A stretch of DNA of 64,000 bases from Dermanyssus gallinae (Eukaryota > Arthropoda > Arachnida > Mesostigmata > Dermanyssidae), in contig QVRM01005606.1 of the NCBI GenBank assembly GCA_003439945.1, positions 1 to 64,000 on the forward strand. The letters are read 5' to 3'. The translations under genes were made by a program, and so were the position numbers. The notes beneath the pieces are model-generated. The model saw nothing but the letters and a program-made list of their open reading frames with translations, was not told the DNA's origin and searched no databases. Below are positions 1-11,734 of this stretch, in pieces. How positions within the stretch are numbered: the stretch's first letter is position 1; every line of letters starts with the position of its first letter.

Positions 1-889
1 GTAGAATCAGCACGATATATGTAACTCATGCAAATTCAATTTAAAGAGTTGTAAAGGCAAATCTAAGAGCTGCTGGGGGCAACGTGAGTGGAAACGATAT
101 GTTAAGCAATGAGCATTTAAAGGAAACATCGGCATTGACGCCATGCCGAATACGCCGTGCTCTATTTTATGAATGCCTGACCTCCGGGGGACGCATATGG
201 CGTGCAAAGAGGATATCCTTATTATTTTACACAAAGAAAAAGAGATCAAAACAGAATCCAACGCCTGTATGAGAACAACACTTAAGATTAGCCCATTTAA
301 GATATTATCGGCAATGAAGTTCAAGACACTTGAGTACTTCCTGGAAATAGAAAATTTGGAACACTATCCAACTAGAGAACGCGGTATTTAAGATCTCAGA
401 GCACCTTTGACCTCCAGAGAGCAGACAACGTCTACTGATGTTTGTCGCAGAGCTAATCACTCTGTGCAGATTCCTGGCGGACTCTGGGTGACGCCAGAGG
501 GCAAAAATCAGATTCCAGGTGGAGCCAACCCTGGAATCTGGACCTATATGGAATATATATATATATATTCAGAGATGTGAGATACGACAGCAAGCATGAA
601 AGTGTGATAAAAGGCAAACTAGGACCAGCATTGCAGAGTGCTCCCGGCACGTAGGGCACAAATCTGGATCCTAATATTCGGGACTAAGATAACCACGCAA
701 ATTTCTCAACTGATGTACTAACGGGGCACCAGGCTTTCCAAGCAGGGCCTGTTAAAATATTTAGAGCTGCATTTATTTTATGTACGCACTCATAGCAAGG
801 TTATTGAGCACCTGGGCAGAAGCCCGTTGAGACCTGCGAACAGCGTACGACGTGTCGTTAAATTACTTAATTTCCGACAAGCGATTCAA
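1..889. other. No gene seen; hairpin and (TA)n tract
   Basis: I see no supported coding sequence. Two small structures are visible: an 11-bp inverted repeat (509-519 against 530-540, 10-nt loop) and an AT dinucleotide tract at about 548-567. Open frames here are short and match no family I recognise. Confidence 0.5.
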
Positions 890-1080
890 CGACCTTGTGA
901 AGCACATACATATAGGCCTTGCAAAGGATGATCATTTGGGTCGCTAAACCACGAGGCGAATGAGTGCCCAAGTGGGTAAAGAAGAAACCCTTTCGGGCTG
1001 TCCGCAGGGTACCATTCTCGGCCCTTTAATGTATGTACTGTATACCGACTGATTGAATCATGTAATACAGTATATGCAAA
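890..1080 (+). pseudogene. Decayed non-LTR reverse transcriptase fragment (CR1-like)
   Basis: At about 1000-1053 one frame reads GCPQGTILGPLMYVLYTD and then hits a stop. This is RT motif B, the segment that usually precedes the catalytic YADD motif in CR1/Jockey-type retrotransposons. Upstream codons back to about 890 give weak further similarity with stops. Downstream, 'LNHVIQ' resembles the linker before YADD in the related fragment at 16741-17435, but the catalytic motif itself is not recovered. It is an old, non-functional scrap; the family assignment rests on motif similarity alone. Confidence 0.6.
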
Positions 1081-2205
1081 CAACCTGATAGATTCAATAA
1101 GTTCTTTGAAATCATAATGACGATAACTCGCTTTAGTATTAACGTTCAGGCAAAAGCCGTATGCAAAGAAGGAATCGTTTATAGAATGTTCGCATGGTGC
1201 GCAGCCCGCAAGTACATTCATACACAGCCAAATTTCCAAATCGCCTGATGGCGCGTTTGCTATTAAATGTTGATAACCTTAAAGAAAGACCCCTGCCAAA
1301 GAGTGTATAAATATATATTTCTGACCGCAGAAGTATTACCCTAGTTGTGCCAGATTGCGAAAAAACAAACACGTAACCCTCTGATGTTTGCCAAAGATAA
1401 TTTAGTAATTTCTAGTCTGCGTACATTTGTTCTTATGTTTTAACATTTACCATAACATAAAATGAATTTTACTAGCACATAAAAGGGTAAGTATAGTTTT
1501 CGATTCGTACTTTTGAAAGAAAAACATAACTAATCGCCAAATAGGCAAGTGCAATATTTCTATAGCAGAAAACTTAGCAGAGTCTGAGGGTAACTCTCCC
1601 GTCGCTCGAATATGACACCATTCGATTTCTGGCCCAAGAAAGTCTCATGTTGAATGGAGTCAAAAAAAACGCCATCAATGTTTGCACTCTACTCCTTACT
1701 AGCGAAATTAAAAAATGGCTGGCAAAATAATACCGCCGACAGGAACAGTGTTTTCGACCTTGTTGACTTTTTTCATCTTTGATATTGATATGTGTACATC
1801 TGCGGTCTTCTGCAGCTAGCGTGGAACTCTATCCCGGTGGTGTTGTCATTAAGAATAATAAGTACAAAAACTATCCCTCCGCTTATTCCTAATACTTTCA
1901 ATTTAAGTAATTGTAATGCAGAAATTTTTGCTCGCGCCAACTAGTTGAGCTTTTCTTGTAATGTCCAAAAATGAATGTATTTGCGCAGCCAGTTTTTTCA
2001 GGTCTTGCGGGGACGTGAATACGTGGTACCAAAATACAAGATAAAACCTGCTAATGACATTTGGAATAATTCTGGCGCTGGGAAAAAGCAAAACCTAAGT
2101 TACCTGTCGAAATATGGGATGAGGCTATCCAGGGGTACAAATGTCAGATTAGATTTATACCAGACCAATCCTTAACTATAGGTAACGAAAATGTTTTAAA
2201 CTAAC
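1081..2205. other. No gene seen (downstream of the CD36 exon on the minus strand)
   Basis: No supported coding sequence. Because a CD36-family exon ends at 2206 with a splice donor, this stretch should lie in an intron of that gene if the gene is intact. I looked for the next CD36 exon on the minus strand and did not find a convincing one. Confidence 0.4.
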
Positions 2206-2443
2206 CTGTATACAAAAGGTCCGAGCTCTTCCAAGGCGAAATGTCCTGCCACGTTGTTTATCCAGCCAGAAGCATTCGTGTAGTTAAACACATAAATATA
2301 TTGATAGGAAGGAACAGGTGGGCGAGCAAACACGTTTGCCAGCGTTGAATCCTTTTCTAGACCCGGGGGCGCAGCACGCTTTAATTCCAGTGTCATTAGT
2401 ACCCAGAGACTCATGGCCACCACAATGGCCAGAAAGCCCAGCG
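2206..2443 (-). CDS. CD36/scavenger receptor class B family protein, one internal exon
   Basis: This 238-nt minus-strand exon has textbook borders: a T-rich acceptor ending cctttcag just above 2443, and the donor CAG|GTTAGT at 2206/2205. It encodes about 79 residues. First come a hydrophobic stretch (LGFLAIVVAMSLWVLM) and a polar linker, then the CD36-family signature: PPVPSYQYIYVFNYTNA and, further on, LEELGPFVYR. In the family these are the end of the N-terminal membrane segment and the start of the ectodomain, which binds lipids or lipoproteins at the cell surface or lysosome membrane. The sequon NYT fits an N-glycosylated ectodomain. No other CD36 exon was found, so this is either one exon of a gene with long introns or an orphan. 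The frame is intact and codon choice is normal. Which CD36 subfamily (SCARB1, SNMP, croquemort-like) cannot be told from one exon. Confidence 0.85.
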
Positions 2444-3500
2444 CTGAAAGGACAAAAAAAGTAAAGTATTATTTGCGAGCTACGCCTATCGATCAGGTTT
2501 ATTGTGCCGTAGAGAAAGTTGCCGCAAACTCTTATTGAAATTACAGAAGTGAAAGCATGCCTTATTAGAGTGCTCCAACTGCACCAGTATACTAACAATT
2601 ATGAAAAAGAACTAGACACAAAAATTAGTACCTAAGTAAACGCGAAACCTAGCATTAGCACCCAGAGACATAAGAAGAGAATAAAAAAATAAGACCATCC
2701 ATACAAGGACGATATGGCTCGGACCTGCTGGCTCTGTGCTAAGTAGGAATGCCATGGATTCTAAGTTAAAGCATAAGTTTATTTGACATACGACGACGCG
2801 CATATTAACTCCCAAGAGATATAATTACTAAACGCGACCTAAGGCGGGGAAGCAACAAAAAATTGTAATACACTAATAGTAATACACACAATTGAATGTT
2901 ACGGATATTATCGAAGATTTGCTTAGAATCACCCCGCTAATTATCGAATTTGACGAAGGTTTCATTATGCCCGTTTGAATAGAAAGAAAGGCGGTGGTAT
3001 GCCATCTTCTTCCACCGGTCCAACCTAAAGTGGTTAATAGCAAAACGAATCCAATACAACAACAAAATGTCGATGATCGACAGGCTAATGTGGTAAAGCA
3101 AGTTTTTTTTTATTTGAGTGGCCAATAAAAAACTTAGCAGTCAATAAATCGCTTAGTCAAGCCCAAAAAAGTTTTCATGACACCCGTTTTCATGTCCGTA
3201 ATCATTCGCTGCCCGGAATGAAACTAACAATAGGCGCGTCGCCGCAAATTCCACCCAGGTATACTCATCAGAACATAAACTACGTTTTTAATGAGAGCCC
3301 CTGAAGAAATAAAAAGTCCTGAAAAAATTGATCTAATATTTACACAACGATGTGAGAGCAAGGATTTAAGCATCGCCAGGCGGATATGGTATTGACTAAC
3401 TCCATCACCAGTAGGCATTCTTTATAATATAGACATATTATTTATGTTATTCCATTTGACAATATACAGCCAATACAGATGTTATAAAAATGTATAATAC
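2444..3500. other. Probable intron, no exon recognised
   Basis: AT-rich sequence upstream of the CD36 exon on the minus strand. No exon with both splice borders and recognisable coding content was found. About 20 nt near 2650-2675 (minus) resemble the start of the CD36 exon, but the frame is not kept. Confidence 0.4.
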
Positions 3501-3605
3501 CTTCATTGCGCCAAAGATCTATAGCAGCTTCTATACCTTCTTCTATATAAACTTCTACATTTTTTTTACTGCGATCAGAGGCAAGAAGCATTAAAAATTC
3601 CTCGT
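3501..3605 (-). CDS. Possible internal exon, unknown protein
   Basis: Candidate 105-nt minus-strand exon between an acceptor (ctgctttatag|AC at 3605) and a donor (GAAG|GTATTA at 3501). It encodes 34 full codons with a gene-like, acidic composition; the middle reads NVEVYIEEGIEAAIDLWRNE. I do not recognise the protein. It has the same strand as the CD36 exon about 1 kb away, but CD36 N-terminal exons do not look like this. An AT-rich chance open frame is a real alternative, since both splice sites are only moderately good. Confidence 0.3.
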
Positions 3606-4554
3606 CTATAAAGCAGGATACCATACTTTGATTCAATAAAAAAAGGTAAAACAACGACTGTTTTACACTCTTAATTAAGTACCTGTGCTAGGTACAAGAT
3701 TGATAAAAATCTTATAAATGAAGAGACTTTTCCTCAACCGCGAGAGACTTATAGAAGCGATATTTACGCAAACCACACCATGATCGGGCAGAATTCTCCA
3801 CATCGAACACATCTACGTCACGGTTATAAATCGTGGTAGCAGTGGCATGTGCAGAGAGCATGGTGAAACCCGTGGACCACTGCATGGCGGTTAGTGCAAG
3901 AGGCGCCCTTCAAGTGCAGAACCTAATTTTACCGGTACATGAGGATTCTGGATTGAGACGGGCCATTTTCCCTTTCTAAATTGGAATGTCATTCAAAATT
4001 TCTTCAAAAACATTGGTGTGTCTAAATGAGACAAAAAGTAGGTAGTTAAATTTGATCGACCACGCGAAACAAGTAGAGCATTAACGAGTAAACAAGATTG
4101 TTTCTTAAATTTACAACAGGCCCGAAATCACGTTTACAATACTGAATATGTTATTACCCTTTCGACTACGGCGATCGAGTTATGTTAGATAGGTCATGTC
4201 AAAACAAGATCGTCGTAGCATCAGCAAAATTCAAGAATTCTACCAATACGTTGTTACCAATGTTACGCCGAGCCTTAAAAATAGATCTACGACAGGTATT
4301 AGGTGCATCATAAAATAGATCAGTGTGCAGCTTCCGTGTTGACAAGCTGACTGGCTAGTCGTAGAGCGGCTAACACTACCACAATGTCATTTTAGTCTAT
4401 TTGTGATGATCTTAGGGCCTTATGTTAGCACATGACCACAGTCTATGGCCAGAACAGAAAAAAAACGTGCCTTATCACACTACCCACTGAAGTAAAGTTT
4501 TCGGGCTGACCCTCAGCCAAGATTTAACGTCCACGGAACTGTTTTTCACATTGC
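3606..4554. other. No gene seen
   Basis: No open frame with recognisable content on either strand and no clear repeat by eye. Confidence 0.4.
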
Positions 4555-4672
4555 TTCATAGACGGACTGCCATAAATACAAATGTTCAACGGTGCGGTTC
4601 GAACCCGCGCACCTATGGGTCTCCTCCGGTTGCGAGGCGCAGACTTAAGCCACCACGCCACCGGGCTCTACA
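4555..4672 (-). repeat. tRNA-derived SINE, family 1
   Basis: On the minus strand the sequence carries an A-box-like TGGCGTGGTGG and, about 50 nt later, a good B box (GGTTCGAACC) in a GC-rich arm. Spacing and order match a tRNA-derived polymerase III promoter, but no full acceptor stem forms. The same block, including the 'ttgcttcat...aatacaaatg' tail side and 'cgccaccgggctc' head side, recurs at 45950-46075. Two diverged copies make a SINE family more likely than a functional tRNA gene. Confidence 0.65.
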
Positions 4673-5094
4673 TCACACTACCTATTGCGTGCCTAATTAA
4701 TAAACGTTCGTAACCACCAAGGATAATCTATAACGTCTCTGAAACAATTTCTATAGAACGCCCCTATAGATGCATGAACAGCTTCTAAGTAGGGTTTACA
4801 ATAATTCAATAAGCCGGTTTAACTCTCAAGGGTTTAAGGTGACTACTGCAAAGCTTATTTACGGTGCGCCGACGGCGACCAGACAGATAAAAACCCGATC
4901 ACAAACGGTAAATTGGTCGGAGCCTAGCTATTCGTTTAGAGATGACTACTAGAGCCTTTTTAGTGTTTAGCCAATAGCCAGGACTGCAGCCTAAATAAAA
5001 TAAGCAAAACCTGAGCTATTAACATAATCGACATGATGACATATCATAATGGAGTAATAATAATATAATTGTGTGCAAGGCAATGAGCATACCG
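4673..5094. other. No gene seen
   Basis: Nothing recognisable apart from short open frames without similarity to known families. Confidence 0.4.
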
Positions 5095-5582
5095 CTCGGA
5101 TTTAAATTACACTTTTAGTCGAGCACTGATTTCTGCTGGCATTCTGTATGTACTGGAACCTCCAGGCCTTGCCAGGGTAAATGGGAATAAAACCTGACGG
5201 TCTCACTCTGGCTCCCTTTGAGGGTGGCCGCACGCTTGTTTGGGACGCAACTTTAATCGACTCATTGACTTCTTTAATGGTTAGTGCAAGTGCGGGCCGA
5301 GCTGGTTATGCTTCCAGGTTAGCAAAAGCTAACCGATGCAAAAAAAAGTCTGGCATTGGTTATCCGCATCAGTTTTGTCTGTTAGCTTTCGAGAAAATGG
5401 AAGGACCAGGCCCTCTTACGCTTCAGTTGATTTTGCCCGTGAGTGAAAGCCTTAACCTTTCGATGGGAGACTCGAAAGCACCGGAATTCTTGCGTCAGAA
5501 GCTGTTGTTCTACATTCAGCGAGAACACGCAGCATATGTTTGGAGCCCATTGTTGAAATGGGGTAATGTTGTGGAAATCTAG
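5095..5582 (+). pseudogene. R2-like retrotransposon fragment: C-terminal restriction-like endonuclease
   Basis: The plus strand encodes the last ~160 residues of the same protein family as the ORF at 35003-37750. The putative catalytic segment is clear: KPDGLTLAPFEGGRTLVWDA, the PD...D arrangement of the restriction-like endonuclease of R2-type retrotransposons. Downstream similarity continues through GPGPLTLQ and the QRxxAAxxxSPL-type tail. The upstream residues (REPTGL-type, here LEPPGLARV) can be read before the first Met, so the fragment begins near 5095. RT and zinc finger are absent. A 5'-truncated insertion is the simplest explanation. Confidence 0.7.
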
Positions 5583-7679
5583 GTTGGAGAACCCATGACC
5601 GCACGCTCACGCGGAGACAATTGTACATTTTAAGGTGCTAACATAACAAAGTTATATAAATAAATTATATGCATAATCGGCACAAGTTTCCGAAATAGGA
5701 AGCGTAATAATAATTACTACACGCAAAAATTGGACAAAAATATTTATATTACAGCATCTTGTTCAGTGAGATTAGACATCATTCAATGCTTGAGGAATAG
5801 TGAATTCTACAAAATCACGGTCGTCATCACTAAGGTTTGCCCCATATCCAGCAATGTCATGACCAAAGACGATCGCAGGAATATCTAAAACAGAATTAAT
5901 CTTGACGGCCTTATTTATTTTATCGGCAGTATTAAATCATAAATGTATAAAATCGGATTCTTATTCGGGTCCCACATGGTATTACATGCGGAATATAACG
6001 CAAACAAATTGGATACTGCAGACGTAAAAGGCAGAACTTCGCGGCACATTCCAGTTTTGTGTCACTTGGGGCAGACGCCATTGCGCTCAATAGCGTTTTG
6101 TTGTTTTGGTTCTCTACTACTGAAGCAGACGCGACAAGAAGCAGACGCGCCGCTAGGTCACGCACATAAGCGGACGAAAAACTTTTTTAGGCTGATTCTT
6201 AGCAAGCATTTAATAAAACGGACCCCAGTGCAAGGCCAGTCATACTCGACAAAGACACGCCAAATCGCAAAATGGCGACAATCGAAGCTGACCCAACTTA
6301 ATATCTATGTGTATAGGGTCGAACTGGGCAACGGAAAACAAAGAAGTTGGTCGTTTCACACTGCACATTCGGCAAACTTGTCGTCTGCACGCGACTCTGC
6401 TACGCACCAGCACGACACTGTAGTTCGTTCATTTGCCGCTCTCCTTTCTGGCGCTACTGTCAACACATAGCTTCGCGTTCGCCTCCACTCACAGGAAGCT
6501 TACAGCAGTTCTCTATGATTCGCCTCTAGTCATCGAGGCGTGGTACCAGATCTAGATGATGCTGTCGCCAATCCCCGTTATGTTAAGATATATACGCCTG
6601 AGGTTCGTTACAAAGTCCTTAAGTAGAATGGTAAATACTCAAATAAATTGAACGCAGTAGTTGCTATGGCTCGAATAATGACTTTGATATCAGCAGAAAC
6701 AGTAGCTACAACACAGTGCACGTTGCTGACAATTAATTCGACTTAAGCTCAAATTTCCAAAATGTCCCATCACCAATCTTTCCGCGCGCTTTTGTCCATT
6801 TGTTTTCTTTTCTCATTCTACTCTCACATAAACGTGTCATTTGCGTTTATTGTGGACATTCCGTTTTTCATTTCGTCTCTTTCCGTGCATTTTACTACTG
6901 TGAATCGCACACATTCTAGTAACCTTTCAAATCGGGCAAGCAAGGTTCTTTTAATCACAATAAACAGTTGATATACAAATTTCGTGCAACGCCACTTCGC
7001 TATATTGTATATTAAAAAATTGCAGTCTAAATACGATCATGTTTTCACTACTAGGTGAATGCAAGACAATTAGAATTATTTTCATTCAACTAATTCTGTC
7101 AGAACAGCAAACGGACTAACGTTGCCAAAAACAAGCGTGAAAACGCAATACCAGAAACTAGTGCCTGCCGAGTCCGGTAAGAGTAAAATATCTAAAACGA
7201 CGAGAGAAATGTAAACAATTAGAGCAACTTGTTTGGTCCAGCATGCAGCGCTGTCGTGAATTATATTGCTTTAAAGTTGTACAAGCAGTCATTGATTAGC
7301 TTATATGCATCTGCATGTTTACTTTTAATATTGATTGTACGTACAAAAAAGGTTTCATGGCATGCAGTTTTTTGTGTCACTGTTCGTTTTCAACTTCTGA
7401 GCGCTCACACAGGATTATAGTTGATAAGATCTTCTCAGGTCAGTAGAGTGCTTTTCTCGAGGAGCTCTCTTATTCTACTTCTAGTTAAATTGGGCGGGTT
7501 GCAGGCATGACTTCCTTATCTCAGACGCCCAAAAAGCCAAGCCAGTTTTGGTCTTATAGGCGTCACTGACAAATCGTTCCCCTTCATTTAATTCAATGCA
7601 TGTAGGTGCCAGCGCACAAAATGCCTTGTCGACGTTTCCACACGAAAGCAGGCTAGTCAAGTTCTTTAGGCAAGCAGAC
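5583..7679. other. No gene seen
   Basis: Two kilobases without a supported gene. The longest open frame (5943-6470, plus) has no recognisable domain, no good start context and no splice borders, and I treat it as chance. An AAAATGGCG string at about 6270 resembles a YY1-type promoter motif, but only nine codons follow. Confidence 0.4.
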
Positions 7680-7840
7680 AGTCTCGGCCACAGACAAAGC
7701 CATGCTTAAAGTAGTCTTGGCCATTGTGCGCTGGCTGTACTTAGGAGTACTTAGGGCTAGCGAGGACGACGGGTTAAACCTAATCACGGTTCAAAGAGGG
7801 CACATGGTTGTATGGAACTCAACCGTAACCGACTTTTAAT
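7680..7840 (+). pseudogene. R2-like endonuclease scrap
   Basis: A short plus-strand frame (about 7765-7840) reads DDGLNLITVQRGHMVVWNST then VTD and a stop. It aligns with the RLE core of the element at 35003-37750 (DG-LTLIPFERGK-WDATVTD). The conserved Pro of the PD motif is gone and the aspartate after Trp is Asn, so catalysis would be lost. It is a second, older fragment of the same family about 2 kb from the one at 5095-5582. Confidence 0.5.
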
Positions 7841-9271
7841 TCCATTTATGGTCAATACGAGGGCGATAGCAAGCGACGATTGATACCCATAATGAAAATG
7901 CAGCACAACTTTACTTTCAAACTAGGCTATTGCAGTAAAAATAAAAGTAAGTTAATTATTAACGAGTTGATTAATATATGAGCACGCTCGCGTGCAGCTA
8001 TGGCTTCTTCAGCGTTACAATTATAATATTCCTATAAAATAATCAGATACGATTTCGCGTAATGCTCAGCTTAATTGACCAAATGAACTAAAATCTAGTA
8101 ATTACTACATGGTAAAAGCGTAGTGAACAGTGAAACATTTGCAAGCCGTAATCAGATTTTAACTCACCAGTGGCGATGTGATGTTTCATTCTGAGTAGTC
8201 ACCACGAACCTCGTAGCTTGATTCACTTTACGCACACTGAACGATCAAAACGCGAGTGTTCATAACACTAAAGCCATGAAGACAATGTTATAAACTAGAA
8301 AAAAAAACTAATCGCAAATGTAAGTAAACACTTTCTGGCAATGAATGCAACTCGATCCCTGACGATTTTTGCCGACTGAGAAACGAGGCCTAGAAACAGC
8401 GCTATCGCTTCACACGCACCGCTCAGAAAGGTTGACGAAACACTTTCGGTCCGGTTTTAATGTCTCTCTCCGCCTCCGTTCTCTCACCGGTTCAATAGCT
8501 ACTGTCTCCGGTGGCGCATTTATTTGAATGCCCCATTCAATGCCAGCATCTAGATATGCCAAGTATCTCTAGGGATGGACACTCCCACTAACAAATTAGA
8601 TGATAATCATACGCAGAACGTTACTAGAACAGAAAACAAATTGACCTTCTTCTCTTTGTACAGACCGTTAGCGGCGGAGATTAAATATGAAATGTGGAAG
8701 AATATGAAAAACGTTTCTGCTGCGGCAGCTGCAATGGCGATCACCTCCAAACAAGGTGGAGTTTTCATGTGTCATCGCAACTACGCAACAAAAACCAGCA
8801 ATTGCAGATTTTGAAAAATGCAAACTTTGTTGAAATTAAATTGGCCGTATCTCATCGAGCGTTGTACTTATATCCCAGGGATAAATCACATTTGCAAATG
8901 CAGCGTAAAGACAGAACGGCCTTGTGTAGGAGTTAAAATGACAGAAATGTCGGTGATTGCATGCCATAGTTATTAGACAGTTAATTAGTAGAACATATAG
9001 GTTTAATTATGCCCAGAACTTCTCGTCTAAGAAAAGCCCAGGTAAAAATCACCGCTGCAACGCCAAAAGGGAATCATACGGAAATACAGACAGAGAAACC
9101 AACACCACTCGTTTTCAAAAAAATGTGGAAGTGGGTAAAGAGTCTGATTTACAATAATAATAAATACATCGCTGGTCAAATACAGATATCACAGTACTGA
9201 ATATTGCTAACCAAATACTGCGTTGCGTATGACTGAAGTAAAAGATAAAAGTGGAATATAAAAACATGTTA
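7841..9271. other. No gene seen up to the gag-only LTR element
   Basis: Several plus-strand open frames between 8575 and 9200 overlap one another but show no recognisable domain. They may be decayed 5' sequence of the knuckle-family copy that continues at 11735, but I cannot align them. No other repeats noticed. Confidence 0.35.
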
Positions 9272-9275
9272 CGTG
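9272..9275. repeat. Target site duplication, left (CGTG)
   Basis: Four-base direct repeat abutting the TG end of the left LTR; its partner is 11735-11738. Too short to be decisive alone, but it sits exactly at both LTR edges. Confidence 0.6.
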
Positions 9276-9597
9276 TGTCAGGGCCTAAACTGGGTTACTA
9301 GGAGGAAGAGACCGATATTAACCACCACGGCTGAGGTTTTATTCCATCCGACTCCTTTGCTACTGCGGTACAGCACCGCCTCTCCGGCCTCTCTCAGAAC
9401 ACTGTGTTCCTTCTTCGACCGCGACTCATCACTAACTGTAGTGTCGTCCGTTATAACGACTCCAGATTCAAACCCCCGCTGTCGCTGCTGACGTAGCGCT
9501 TTCTCCGCTAAGTGCGCCGCTACTAGCAATTGTCGCTAAGGCCTCTCTCTTAACCAACATAGCCGCTATAACAAATATGTCATTCTACAGTCTTACA
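9276..9597 (-). repeat. LTR (3' LTR of the minus-oriented gag-only element)
   Basis: 322-bp direct repeat matching 11416-11734, with TG/CA ends on both strands. Because gag reads on the minus strand, this copy is the 3' LTR. Confidence 0.8.
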
Positions 9598-10012
9598 TTC
9601 AGCCATTCTGCTATAGTCGCTGCCCTCAGCGACGATAACCTATCATCCATCATGCGTACACATCATTCATGCTAATTTTTAAATGTCGCCTGCATCAATC
9701 GTATTATCCTCTTCGTCGATGTCATCTTTTTTTCGTTTTGAGTTGCATTTCCAGCAGGGTAACGCAGTTCCGAGGAATCTCCTCTTTTTATGCAACAGCG
9801 CAACAATTCGTTCCCGCATGTATTTGCGCTCGTTCTGGATGACGATGTCTCTTTCATTGCTCCCCTCGCGTAATGCAAGTAGTTCGGCAGCTGTCCGAAT
9901 GGGGTTCGGCACGCCGACAGATCGAAGTCGCTTGTTCACTTCTTTGCTGCGCTTGATCTTCATAGAAAAGGCGAATTTTGTCGATTTCCTTCTCTACCTG
10001 TGTAGCAGTCTG

Positions 10013-11161
10013 CTAGGCCGTCTCAGCACGGCTGCGCTCTCTGTGTGCTTTTTCTTTGGCAATGGTCACTTCTTTGGACAGCTGTAGCAATCGCGCCTGA
10101 AAATGATCAACCTCACACGGCGACCCAGTCTCATCTTCCACCACAACAGCGCATGCTTCACTGCCGGTAGCCTGTGATCGGACGAAGTTAACACTACGAG
10201 GACGCAGCGTCACTTCATGTTGTCGACCGCTGTCCACTTGACTCACATCGGCGGTAGTACAATTTATCGCATAATGGCCGCATTGGTTGCATCGGAAGCA
10301 GCGTATTAGAGCATCCCGATCTGCTCTGACACTCTCACGATCAGAGTTCACGGTCTGGCCGCCACTCATTGGACCCAGTCGGTGTTGTTGTCGTTGTACT
10401 TCTTGCTGAGGCTCCTGCTGCCGCACGGCTGAGGCCCACCACACCTGGCGGTTCTCCCGCGCATTTCGAAGTTAAACTGCCTCGGCGCTCTCATCTGTTG
10501 CTGTTGTTGTATCAGCGTCGGGCACCTGTCTCTGCAATGTCCTGCCTGTTGGCATTGATAACAGACCGGTTCAGGCCTGGCACCTCCACCTGCGGCACCG
10601 CCCACTCTAGCCGCGCCGCCGACGATCGTAGTGCGACGCCGAGTCTGCAATTCCATCGCGTCTTCTATGTCATGAATCAATGCGGACACGCTGCTACGTT
10701 GACGAGCAGCAATACCCTGTATGACAACCTCGAACTTTGGACGCAGTCCGGCAAACACCCTAGCCTTGATTTCGCCGGTCGCCAATGATAGTTTTAGCCC
10801 CAGTGCTTTCACTCTGAATGCAAAGCAACCCAACGACTCCTGTCGTTGTTGCGTACACGAGGCCAGTTGGTCCACCAGGCGGTTTCTATCCAACTCGCGA
10901 GTAAACGCCGGTCTCCTTGGCGATCTCAAACAGCCGGATCCATTCCTCCGCTGAGATGCCATCGCTTTCTGGGAACGTCTCCACTTGGCCACTGACGTCG
11001 CTGGCCGTCTCGATTCGCATTGGCACGCTCGATTCAGTCCCCTTCTTTGTCGTCAACTGGGTCACCATAGCCTGCGTAGCATCTGCCATCGCCTTCATCG
11101 AACTCATCATCTCGGCCAGCATCTCCATAGTTATCGGCGCCCCGCCAGCATTCGTAGCCAT
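10013..11161 (-). pseudogene. Gag-like protein with two CCHC zinc knuckles, frame-disrupted
   Basis: Minus-strand reading begins at a Met at 11161 with an alanine/methionine-rich helix (MSSMKAMADATQAMVTQL) and a segment typical of Gypsy-type gag (FPESDGISAEEWIRLFEIA). Near 10900-10920 the frame shifts and continues as a capsid-like region (RVKALGLKLSLATGEIKARV). The first CCHC knuckle follows (CYQCQQAGHCRDRC). A further frame change leads to a second knuckle (CFRCNQCGHYAINC) and a charged tail. Gag forms the particle that packages element RNA, and the knuckles bind RNA. At least two frame changes make this copy non-functional as read. Confidence 0.7.
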
Positions 11162-11415
11162 CTCTCACTGCGTGCGCGCTCGCCTCTTCCACAACACGCT
11201 TCGACTAGTCCACGAACACCCGGTCGATCTTCACTCGCGACGACTCAACCTCTTTGTAGCAGCAACAACTTAAACAGCGACTCTGCCTGCAGCACCACAC
11301 TCAGTCCTGTTAAGCACTATTCCATGCTGCTGCTCTTCGTCGTGGACTCGACACCTTCGTTGTGCCTCTCGATCAATCCGGTCATTGTTGCCCCCCAAAA
11401 GCCCCACTTCTGAAC

Positions 11416-11734
11416 TGTCAGGGCCTAAACTGGGTTACTAAGAGGAAGACACGGATATTGACCACAACGGCTGAGGTTTTATTCCATCTGACTCCTTTGC
11501 CACTTCGGTACAGCACCGCCTCTCCGGCCTATCTCAGCACACTGTGTTCCATCTTTGACCGCGACTCTGTAGTGTCTGTCGTCCGTTATAACAACTCCAG
11601 ATTCAAACCCGCCGCTGTTGCGGCCACCGTAGCGCTTTCTCCGCAAAGTGCGCCGCTACCAGCAACTGTCGCTAAGGTCTCTCTTTTAACCAACATAGCC
11701 GCTTATAACATATATGTCATTCTACAGTCTTACA
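11416..11734 (-). repeat. LTR (5' LTR of the minus-oriented gag-only element)
   Basis: 319-bp partner of the repeat at 9276-9597. It is followed by the second CGTG copy at 11735-11738. Confidence 0.8.

Larger units (their letters stand above)
9276..11734 (-). mobile_element. Gag-only LTR retrotransposon (non-autonomous, Ty3/Gypsy-like)
   Basis: Two near-identical direct repeats of about 320 bp bound the unit. On the plus strand each begins TGTCAGGGCC and ends AGTCTTACA, so both have the TG...CA ends of LTRs. The 4-bp CGTG occurs immediately before (9272-9275) and after (11735-11738), consistent with a target duplication of the length made by many Gypsy-type integrases. The 1.8-kb interior carries a gag-like coding region on the minus strand and no protease, RT, RNase H or integrase. 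Transposition would need enzymes from another element. The two LTRs differ at a few positions and by small indels, so the insertion is not brand new. Confidence 0.8.

Noticed and set aside
2650..2675. Second copy of the CD36 exon start
   Set aside because: Only about 20 nt are similar and the frame and splice acceptor are not preserved.
5943..6470. 175-codon plus-strand open frame
   Set aside because: No recognisable domain, poor composition, no splice borders; overlaps an equally long open frame on the other strand. Treated as chance.
8575..9200. Cluster of plus-strand open frames before the gag-only element
   Set aside because: They overlap in several frames and none aligns convincingly with the ORF1 proteins in this window.
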